Of a stretch of DNA of 64,000 nucleotides, positions 27,501 to 32,988 are shown in pieces. Origin of the DNA: Pseudobutyrivibrio ruminis AD2017 (lineage in GTDB: Bacteria > Bacillota > Clostridia > Lachnospirales > Lachnospiraceae); assembly GCF_000424305.1 (NCBI RefSeq), contig NZ_AUJQ01000007.1:1-64000 (forward strand), given 5' to 3'. How positions within the stretch are numbered: the stretch's first letter is position 1; the number at the start of each line of letters is the position of its first letter. The position numbers and the translations under genes are program-made. Below the pieces are notes generated by a model that saw only the letters and a program-made list of their open reading frames with translations, was not told where the DNA came from and did no database searches.

Positions 27501-28908
27501 ATTACATTATACAATTTGGGCTGATTTGGCAGATACAGAAATATATTACAAATCAGAAGGAGTATATGTTCAAGGCACACCTGAACAGTTATATACTGGA
27601 AAAGCAATTGATTATGGTGTACCAAGAATATATCTGGCGCTTCCAATAGAAAATAATGTAACAGAAATAAAGCCACTTATAGAAGGTAAGGATTATTATG
27701 CAATTAATCCAAAATCAGATAATGCCTTTTTAACTGGAGGAAGCATAACATATAGGGGTTCTACTAAGTATTGGGTAGGTGATAAGGGCCCAATAGATTA
27801 TAAAGTTACATTTGATAAATCTTTGATTGATGTAGATGGCATAACTGAAGGACAAGAGTTCAAGTACACTGGAGATGTTATTAAACCAGAAATGACGTTA
27901 AATGTATCTACAGCAAAGGCTGAGCCTACTATATATTACAGAAATTATGGTAAAGAAAATCAGGAATTATTAGATTCTGATGATGATTTCGTAAAGATTG
28001 GAACCATAACCGCAGTTATTAAGTATAAATTAGGCGAAGAAAGTGGTGAAATTGAAAAGACATACAAAATTGTTCCACGTCCAATCTATGATTGTAAGGT
28101 AGTATATACTGAGAATAATAGATATACAGGCTACCAGATTAAGCCAAGTGTATCAGTATTTATAGTATCGGATAATGGTGTTAAGACTCTTGAAGAGGGT
28201 ACACAGTACAAGGTTGAGTATGGAGAAAATATCTACTCATTATGTACACTTAAGGTAACAGGCTGCTGTGATGAGATTACAAGCAGTAAGACATACTTCC
28301 CTAAGATTAACTTAGGAGCTCCAGTTAATCTCAAGACAACAGCTGATGGTTCATCTGTAACAGCTACATGGGTACATGATATCTATACTGCAGGTGAAGA
28401 AGTAGAGATTATCAAGGCATCTACAAATGAGCTGATAGCTCTTAAGAAGATTGAGGGTACTAAGGGTACATGCACATTTGATGGACTTGAGAATGTAACA
28501 AATTACATTGTAAAGATTAGAAGCTACCAATACATTGGCGAAAGTAAAGAGCTTAAGTATAGTAGTGATTGGGATAATGCAAAGCAGTCTTCAGTAACAA
28601 CTGGCATTGCAACATCTGAGATGAGTGTTGAGAGTAACGCAGTAGGTAAAGTTACGATCAAATGGGATCCAGATGGGGATGTTGTAATTTACAAGATTTA
28701 CAGAGCAGAAAGTGCTGACGCAAGTGATAAGGGCACTAAGATTGCGGTATTCCCAGCTTCAACTGGAGTATATACAAATTCTAATCTGGACAAGAAGTCA
28801 CCATATGTATCTGATTACTGGTACTACATTGAAGGCTACGCTATAATCAACAACGAGCTGACATTAGTAAGTACTTCTGAAAAGATGCATGTAACAGTAA
28901 TGCAATAA
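18502..28908 (+). CDS. Giant secreted multi-repeat surface protein
   Basis: A 3,468-residue extracellular protein. A signal peptide covers residues ~1-33. Then come an acidic Pro/Glu-rich region (~45-182), a Cys-rich zinc-ribbon-like module starting at Cys183 (CEHDW, KCTKC, CRKC), and a Big_2-like Ig domain (~556-640). Next are about 20 modules of ~120 residues, each with a YTG-type turn, a DY-V-Y-NN centre and a GxGNYxG end. These resemble the MBG/YDG-type Ig-fold repeats. Two fibronectin type III-like domains close the protein (~3270-3468). ATG 18502 is chosen for AAAGGGGA just upstream and the signal peptide it creates. There is no LPXTG motif or C-terminal membrane helix, so attachment is unexplained. 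The sortase gene follows after a terminator. Confidence 0.9.
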   Translation: MNNRLDFFKRLTAFLLAMLLVTTMMGDDFFSLATSDEIITEESVETDDSSSAPEAAPAPEAVDIPQEPVTEEQQAPSEQGQVVEPTTADSEIPVEPQPTVDENGNPIVVPTEEQSNPETPSEPKESIDDAEVTPNPENIDKPETDKTNEEDIEDPDAKDKEEGIDDEEAEDEEELVKEEEEECEHDWDYVSNGDGTHIRKCTKCDEEGEQEDCDYDENGVCRKCGYEDNSLVFQTFSKEILGTTVTVEGNMPRNADVTIYYVGKKAIENIVNDSLEEGVFKAYAAYDITIYDRYGNKYQPDYDNNAVKVTFESVHKLDEVPDEEVTVFRIEDDNTVTEIEADASGEDVSFDAEHFSIYVTGTNQTVPYMTVALGLTDGFGYIKQNDAASQTSPNPYIRLKKAKFAIYADDIENYQFRATVYKNVSTTTKISEATAVATGTASITPTAIGKQDVEIELSTLPSQDDYIAYNDYYAVIINLIQGPSSNINLVYGTGDIPTFVLDEGWQELEQSGVFIEDAANNIEVLDKTTDTYSITSITGPDPSSATTSGTKLNPYATGEKDSYLYSKGDKGTFVANLSNAAATRTIKWSSGNPSVIEVNENTGEFVAKKSGTTTVKATYTNASGDKEKEINVTVIEFTINEKDPDTQTASIAYSGVVAEPAVVAYQDRENGSKVTVTASYPDRNINVTNSAKVAITYTLNGKSFVFNRTFAIEKIELVSSYFTDATNITVENGVITDISNIDPNGTLAATAKPVFNKDFTATIASTTTSLEGLTYSVRINAVANGNFKTVDGGIIWTKSTTDNVGITAEIVSGSTFDPYVYTGTAITLPENWSEVVTFRNGNGEVIDYISKNTAEYKITDRSGATSEEIAKNAGDKTLVFTITSGGLTGIEIKVDFVVVKADISKATINWKNQEFLHDGKEHKAAPGEDFTVSFNEQPLVYNTDYTVDYSPTGNYVDITGSSNVPQVIIKGAGNNFDSDTKKEDADTTYKIVANFAMDAIVRIRVGSTNYDGTTDKNYVIPYTKVYDGNSTAPNIILMMNGTTYTEGTDYTKTVVDKDGTTLSANVGTKVITITPLNTDISRLKGQTTKIIATYEVGKRPLTTSMVDISNLLSKEIRYTGSAIDVVTASSSSSASDSYDVKVSYNGNTLNRDSDYKLTCENNVNVSSTGATFTIEGMGNYTGTLTSSNFKFNILPAIITKDTGDSTKALVSFADPVDNIVYTGTEKKPKVQVYLNNKPVSNDYSVVYDNNTAVGTDTATATVTGSGNLTGTVILPFSIKSNTQKVLSIKIRDYPADYLQGRDVPNGEGITRYYTCKIPVEYTGSDFNGSVSVYYDDKKLTYRTDYTYAYVNAKNAKDYDTDVTNTDKSPYVLIQGKGNYKNSFAKVLFSIKPIDISSETVQPTVTFTEKDSFAKRYTGSPVELENLVVNVGTKPLTMSTDGITGDYTVTYNDDKTSAGEKSITITGINNYRGSLTKNYTVGTNLNKAKVAIYNPYDATDAFVTLSENTSTKDNPFTAYWRNNKEPIVKLYGENGAEIGNDKLQISINSSLKGDNPTEYPSRKTADINDTNYNLITYTATATAAAEGYYGSTTVYYEIQPQSILANVALTNNTSTIYYDGGNGIFAPEFKYTYGGTEPYSLVGGTDFVPENIDLGKSVPQTADYKVPTVSITGVGNFKDTYELNNLYYKPGYVKIEIEDKGDVKKTVNTADDVTQPIDTGIVYIYNGENQVPSKINVKNTNAAGTPVAESNYTVTMPTESTEVGTYTITVNITGANYENKTVKLTYKIIKNTIDSNYTVNIGDITYTNVDGGVYTADIIKHYVDEKSLKLTVGVTNKTLTYDKDYEIVTATTEITKINEIASYAGVLSIIGSNSTPSGGQTNWFFIKGKGTYDGYLQVFFNIVLDLNSSYAKVTIPNHYYNLKEDGLTTTNPVVPDIKYLAQDKTTWVSLDKPEDNCTVIRSADKKNSPGPDPNLAVEGKNICKNTATEVKYYDTSTNTSYPVCFRADLANLAEQGIIKLTSGTERAYTGSPVTATVSGLGDAVEMKSDALQGDYSIVYTTDPTAINTSVEPIAVKTYYVVVKAPAANIWQSQYFIPESNTGNKLSFKIKYDLSTATIKYYHNGQVVNDNTIPYEGRPMPVPAIITVGSDNVPIYNYNNSDNPLVSLNESTVELVGKYTIIATPKDENQVCGRLISPDFYVSGIDINRCTVTLTHPSVPYTGNPIEESAVGVTVKFNDKTLTRNTDYTLDFVNNLDAGTATINLKGINGYSGVYANPITFTITPVEITSEMVSVETGYYQGYDQEVKPAVTIKNGNHTLLLDTDYKLGDYNNNKAITTENTKASVIIKAGTSGNYKVTNPNGLKIEYDILQLDLATAKIQIDPKSAEWTGEELKVEDIIKSVTTSSGIVLRSEKDDSTAYDYIIKVLNNANTKTMLKEQGTYQLRIEGKNNCTGYLQVPFEITARSLANNYHYYYSSSSTSTGFIGTWTYMQDLDGDTTNGAQPGYITQGSYTDSNGNDVPECLTIKVYDCTTVNDGVDNIPKVEIVDSGVKDSGKDYQLVSGTDFTVSVTNAKTAGSAIWNRTVTADKHATVADGCPTVTITGTGRYMDSISIPFNIGKNINNLGLTVVYTITGAVDVANTAISKPTYTYVEANKDKAAWAYTYNGVEQKPTNISVKYKPVGATSEVPLSTDNYDISYENVNGNEDASVDAGYKYITITGKGDYCGTISQRYQINRKSITAIINKTNNNFPANKVFTNENPMIATSDGTATGKKVLSFAVSGSSVSRMTGSSTTTNTAKTYLVDTKKMNQTEADKFAGYYYAVYDKDPIKPTVTVTDHTLGIHGTSSAVLTDKDIELTYANNNKVSEFVIASNAVSNYTPAIINVSFKGSAANDFTSGGNYYVPEGTTSTYQIEFLIVIHNLSKDFYAQLLNETGDELTEPNFKYDNGKAFRPKVKVTNGTQVLTEGQDNDYILEYENNVRPGEATVTVTGVNNYMGTKTLHYTIWADLADTEIYYKSEGVYVQGTPEQLYTGKAIDYGVPRIYLALPIENNVTEIKPLIEGKDYYAINPKSDNAFLTGGSITYRGSTKYWVGDKGPIDYKVTFDKSLIDVDGITEGQEFKYTGDVIKPEMTLNVSTAKAEPTIYYRNYGKENQELLDSDDDFVKIGTITAVIKYKLGEESGEIEKTYKIVPRPIYDCKVVYTENNRYTGYQIKPSVSVFIVSDNGVKTLEEGTQYKVEYGENIYSLCTLKVTGCCDEITSSKTYFPKINLGAPVNLKTTADGSSVTATWVHDIYTAGEEVEIIKASTNELIALKKIEGTKGTCTFDGLENVTNYIVKIRSYQYIGESKELKYSSDWDNAKQSSVTTGIATSEMSVESNAVGKVTIKWDPDGDVVIYKIYRAESADASDKGTKIAVFPASTGVYTNSNLDKKSPYVSDYWYYIEGYAIINNELTLVSTSEKMHVTVMQ

Positions 28909-28922
28909 TCAGGCAAAATGAA

Positions 28923-28956
28923 GAGGCTAAGAGCTTTATGGCTTTTGGCCTCTTTT
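28923..28956 (+). terminator. Terminator after the giant protein gene
   Basis: A 12-bp stem GAGGCTAAGAGC / GCTTTTGGCCTC with two G-T pairs, a 6-base loop, then TTTT, 14 bases after the stop codon. Confidence 0.82.
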
Positions 28957-29037
28957 GCTTGTTCACAATATTTTCTAATAAAAATAATTGCTGAAAGGTA
29001 CACTTTTGGTTAGAATTTTATTAGAAGGTAAAAGTAT

Positions 29038-30216
29038 ATGGCGGAGAAAAAAAGGTTCATCATAGGCGGTTTTGAATTTGAAAATCACTATGAATATCGG
29101 GCAGCCCAAGAGGACGTAAAGAAAATAGAGTGCATCAATGAGGAACTTGATATCCAAGATCCAGAGGTAGCTTTGCGCCTTTATAATGATATTCGCGACG
29201 GTATTATCACCTTTAACAGTCCTATTGGGGCACAGTATACAGAGCATGTGGCAGATATTGTTGCCAACAAATCTGCAGGCTTGTTAGATGACAGGGAAAT
29301 CATTGAAGAAGCAGCCACAAAGGCAAAGAGCTCCAGGAGACTAGGTATCATATTTGTAGCTGTTGCCGTAGTACTTGTGGGATTTTATGCCACTGTAGAA
29401 ATAAAAGAGGTAATGGAGACCAGGCGTCTCGCCAAAATCCAGGAAGAGGTCAAGTCCGCTCAGGACACTAATAATTCACAAAAAAACGTTAATATTAATA
29501 ATGAAAATGACGATATAGATTCTGTAGAGAACTCAAATAGGGATAATGTGTCTAGTAACTCATCTGAAGCTAATGAAATTACTGAAGATTTAATCGTTAG
29601 CCCATGGGATACAGATTACGCACCTGAGGATAGAGAAATCCTCCCAGAATTAGCTGGCTTATATGCCGATAATCCTGATTTGGTAGGCATTCTAGAGGTG
29701 GTGGGAACAGATATCAACTATCCAGTAATGCAGACAATAAGTGACCCAGAATACTATTTGAGAAGGGATTTCTATGGAGAGGAAAGTACTGCTGGTACTT
29801 TATTCGTCGATTATCGTTGTGACATAGTAAATCCTACTACAAATACCATCATTTATGGACATAATATGCGTTCAGGAGCCATGTTTGGTGGATTGAAGCG
29901 TTACTTGAAACAGGATTATTATCAGTCGCATAAAACGATAATCTTTAAAACTCTTTATGAGGAGCAGGAGTACGAAATTGTAGGAGTGGGCTTATCGGCG
30001 GTAGGCTATGATGACGATGAAAACTACAAATACTACGATTTTATCAACGCAGTAACAGGCAGTGAGCTTCAGGAGTTTTTGAATACTATCCAAAGTTTAT
30101 CAGTTTATGACGAGACAATTGACATCAGTGCGACTGACAAAATATTGACTCTCAGCACCTGCAATTCTTACACCGAGGATGGACGAATGTTTGTTGTGGC
30201 CAAGAGAGTCAGATAA
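29038..30216 (+). CDS. Class B sortase with a cytoplasmic N-terminal domain
   Basis: A 392-residue membrane transpeptidase that joins surface proteins to the cell wall. The catalytic residues are His275 (YGHNM), Cys375 (TLSTC) and Arg383 (DGRMFVV), in the class B arrangement. The single membrane helix is at residues ~102-121. It is preceded by ~100 residues rich in charge that should lie in the cytoplasm, then followed by an Asn/Ser-rich linker (~140-185). Most class B sortases have only a short N-terminal tail, so this extension is unusual. It lies between the giant repeat gene and the LRR gene, the likely substrate. The start at 29038 has only a modest AAGG site upstream. Confidence 0.93.
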   Translation: MAEKKRFIIGGFEFENHYEYRAAQEDVKKIECINEELDIQDPEVALRLYNDIRDGIITFNSPIGAQYTEHVADIVANKSAGLLDDREIIEEAATKAKSSRRLGIIFVAVAVVLVGFYATVEIKEVMETRRLAKIQEEVKSAQDTNNSQKNVNINNENDDIDSVENSNRDNVSSNSSEANEITEDLIVSPWDTDYAPEDREILPELAGLYADNPDLVGILEVVGTDINYPVMQTISDPEYYLRRDFYGEESTAGTLFVDYRCDIVNPTTNTIIYGHNMRSGAMFGGLKRYLKQDYYQSHKTIIFKTLYEEQEYEIVGVGLSAVGYDDDENYKYYDFINAVTGSELQEFLNTIQSLSVYDETIDISATDKILTLSTCNSYTEDGRMFVVAKRVR

Positions 30217-30257
30217 CAACACTAGAGTCTATAAACTTGGGGTTAAGGGTGGAAGCT

Positions 30258-32279
30258 ATGGTGAAAAAGGGATTTTTAAAAAAGACAGGATGTATTCTAA
30301 TTAGCGCGTCTATCATTTTGACAGGCGTGACTTTCTTTGACAGCTCAGTTTCCGATGCTGGAATCAGTGAAGATGGAACTTCATACACCTTTACTAGTGA
30401 CAATAACACAGTAGCAGACGCAGCATACGCTGATAATAAAAACATTGTGTCAATTGATGACGATGGTGGCGCAGGTGCAAATATTGGTAATCGTTCATTT
30501 GCAAACTGTACATCGCTTAAAACAGTTACCATTGCGGGGTCAGCAAATATTGGTGCAAGTGCTTTTGATGGCTGTACTAATCTTTCATCAGTGTATTTTG
30601 GAAGTGTATCAAGCGTACAGACATCTTCCTTTGGAAGCTGTAGTTCATTAAGCGAAATAACCATAGGTTCATCTGGAACATATAGCACATATGATGGAGC
30701 ATTATACGAAGGAAATACATTGATTTATGTGCCTTCAGCCAAAACATCACTCACTGTAAAATCAGGAACAACAGCTATAGCAGAAAATGCATTCCAAAAT
30801 TCAAATGTAAATCGTTTGGCATTTGAAGATTCATCCTTGACATCATTTGGTTTGCAAAAAGATTGGCCTTTGTTTGCAGCAGAGCCTAGCTATAATTTGA
30901 AGGTTACAGCTCCTACTGCAAATGATGCTATTGAAAATTTCTTTAAGCATGATGTTGAAACTTATGGAAAAACAAGATGCCAGATTCTATATGATGATGC
31001 ATCAGATGATGACCCTACACCATCAACAACATATACAATAACACTTGTATATGAATTGTATAATGAGGATGGAACAACAAAAGTAGAATTACCAACAGAT
31101 TATAATAATAAAATTGCTGAATTAACTGTTGCAGCTGGCGCTACACCATCATACGACGCTTATGCTGAATATCAGCGTTATAACGAAAAGGTATATAAAA
31201 TCAATTCTACACCTACATTTGCTCCAGCTACAGAAAATAAGACATATACATATAAATATGTTGAAACAAATGAGGAATTACCAACATATACAGTAGAGGT
31301 AAATGAGAAATTTACCGATTCGGCTGGAAATACCACTACAAGAAAAAATACTGATTTATCAAAAACATATCAGTATAATGAGACAATAACTGCCAAGACT
31401 TATAGTGGATATGAGCTAGATACTAGCAATGGTGATACAAGCCCTTATTTAGTAGTGGGTAATGCGATAATTACATTTGCATATAAACCATCTACTTCAC
31501 CAGCTCCAGCACCATCAACCAAGCGCTACACAGTAACTGTATACGATGAGTTTTACAAGCCAAATATGTCTACACTTATTAAGCGTACAACTCGTTCAAG
31601 TAATACATATGCGGAAGGTGCAACATATTCATTTGGACCTAGTACATATGCAGGTTATTCGAATTGGGGTGCTAAGAACGAATCAGGAACCGTTTATAGT
31701 GATGTAAAGGTTTATTTCTTCTATAAGCAGACAGATGCAACAGCCGCTGCTGATGCTACAAATGCAGTAAAGAAGAGTGAAATTAATACTAATCTCAAGG
31801 GTATTTATCAAGTTACTCAGGGAGCAAATCAAACAGTCACAAAGGACAATGGCCCTGTAAAGATTGTCTGCAACGGCGAGCTAAACAAGCTTACAGGAAT
31901 CTTTGTTGATAATGTAAGAATAGATTCAAGTAGATATACACTAGAATCAGGTTCCACAATCCTTACCTTCACAGCCGGTTTTGTAAAGCTTTTCTCAACC
32001 GGTGACCACGTAGTCAGATTTGAATACGTAGACGGCTACGCGGAAACGGGCTTAAAGGTAACAGAGGGTAAGACAACCACAACGGTTACATATAAGGTAA
32101 GTAGTGATGGTTCTATTTCTGCAGGTCACACAAAGGATACAACACCAAAGACAGCAGATGGATTTGATGACAAATATTTACTTTGCATAGCTATTTTCCT
32201 TCTAGGTGCAGGCGCCATCTTATTTGGTAACCAGAGAAAGCTAGAAGCCATAGTAGCTGGGGAGGATGACGACGAATAG
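30258..32279 (+). CDS. LRR (BspA-like) surface protein with sortase-type tail
   Basis: A 673-residue secreted protein. A signal peptide (~1-35) is followed by BspA/LRR_5-type leucine-rich repeats (~75-200: IGNRSFANCTSLKTVTI, IGASAFDGCTNLSSVYF). Then come two or three MucBP-like beta repeats (~255-490) and an X2-like Ig-fold module (~520-620). The C-terminus has TPKTADG, a hydrophobic helix (~643-660) and a short tail starting NQRK. This fits a sorting signal of the PKTxD kind used by clostridial class B sortases. The Ala replacing Gly and the acidic last residues (GEDDDE) are atypical. ATG 30258 follows GGTGG. The sortase gene lies 41 bases upstream in the same direction. Confidence 0.88.
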   Translation: MVKKGFLKKTGCILISASIILTGVTFFDSSVSDAGISEDGTSYTFTSDNNTVADAAYADNKNIVSIDDDGGAGANIGNRSFANCTSLKTVTIAGSANIGASAFDGCTNLSSVYFGSVSSVQTSSFGSCSSLSEITIGSSGTYSTYDGALYEGNTLIYVPSAKTSLTVKSGTTAIAENAFQNSNVNRLAFEDSSLTSFGLQKDWPLFAAEPSYNLKVTAPTANDAIENFFKHDVETYGKTRCQILYDDASDDDPTPSTTYTITLVYELYNEDGTTKVELPTDYNNKIAELTVAAGATPSYDAYAEYQRYNEKVYKINSTPTFAPATENKTYTYKYVETNEELPTYTVEVNEKFTDSAGNTTTRKNTDLSKTYQYNETITAKTYSGYELDTSNGDTSPYLVVGNAIITFAYKPSTSPAPAPSTKRYTVTVYDEFYKPNMSTLIKRTTRSSNTYAEGATYSFGPSTYAGYSNWGAKNESGTVYSDVKVYFFYKQTDATAAADATNAVKKSEINTNLKGIYQVTQGANQTVTKDNGPVKIVCNGELNKLTGIFVDNVRIDSSRYTLESGSTILTFTAGFVKLFSTGDHVVRFEYVDGYAETGLKVTEGKTTTTVTYKVSSDGSISAGHTKDTTPKTADGFDDKYLLCIAIFLLGAGAILFGNQRKLEAIVAGEDDDE

Positions 32280-32291
32280 TCGGGTGAAAAA

Positions 32292-32942
32292 ATGATTATA
32301 CTAGAAACTATTATTTATGTAGCACTAATAATTGCATTATTTGCTGTATGTGATAATAGATATTCAAGGAGGTGCTACGTCCCTTTAAAGGTGGTCTGTA
32401 GTGCCTCCTTTTTAGTGATTTTCTTCTTAAATTTTTATTACAGTGAAAGATTAGGCTTACTGATGTGGGCCCTTCTAGCATGCTTTGTGGGCGATATATT
32501 GATGGGTATGTATAACACATATCTTAAAAAGCAGTTTATGGTAATTGGCATCATCGCCTTCATGTTAGGACACGTAGGTTTTCTTAACTATATGTGCAGA
32601 ATTACTGAACACACAAGTGTGAGAGTGTATATAGTACCTGTATTTGCCTGCCTTATATTAATAGGCATGAGAAAGTGGTGTCATTTGCATATAGGCTCTC
32701 TTTTTGTGCCATGCATAATCTATTGCTACTTTGTATCTACAATGACCTTAAAAGCCATAGAATGCGGCCTCAACGGGCTTAATATACTTGGAGTTGCAGG
32801 AGTATTATTCTTAATTAGTGATTTCACAATTCTCTTTTTATATTTTTATCATTTTAGCCACATAAAAAATAAGCGCGCGGTCCACTACGTGAACCTCGCG
32901 ACTTATTATGCGGCAATTATATTATTTATCTATAGCCTTTAA
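32292..32942 (+). CDS. YhhN/TMEM86-family membrane protein
   Basis: A 216-residue integral membrane protein with about eight hydrophobic helices. Family-type motifs are visible: an acidic GDILMG in the second-third helix region, LGHVGFLNYM, and LFLISDFTILFLYF near the end. Relatives in animals hydrolyse lysoplasmalogens, and bacterial YhhN members are largely uncharacterised. Some Lachnospiraceae, including Butyrivibrio, contain plasmalogens, so a lysoplasmalogenase role is plausible but unproven. It starts 12 bases after the LRR gene and is probably co-transcribed with it. It converges on the next minus-strand gene across a 46-base gap with no clear terminator. Confidence 0.75.
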   Translation: MIILETIIYVALIIALFAVCDNRYSRRCYVPLKVVCSASFLVIFFLNFYYSERLGLLMWALLACFVGDILMGMYNTYLKKQFMVIGIIAFMLGHVGFLNYMCRITEHTSVRVYIVPVFACLILIGMRKWCHLHIGSLFVPCIIYCYFVSTMTLKAIECGLNGLNILGVAGVLFLISDFTILFLYFYHFSHIKNKRAVHYVNLATYYAAIILFIYSL

Positions 32943-32988
32943 ATGAGCGTGGATTTATTCTCTTTGTAGACGTAACCAGCGGGCTAAA

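Noticed and set aside
28870-28908. LPXTG-like sorting signal at the end of the giant protein
   Set aside because: The C-terminus ends in an FN3-like strand (KMHVTVMQ) with no LPXTG-type motif, hydrophobic helix or basic tail.
18502-28908. CRISPR-like or tandem DNA repeat in the giant gene
   Set aside because: The periodicity is at protein level; DNA repeats are diverged, have no constant spacers and are translated in one frame.
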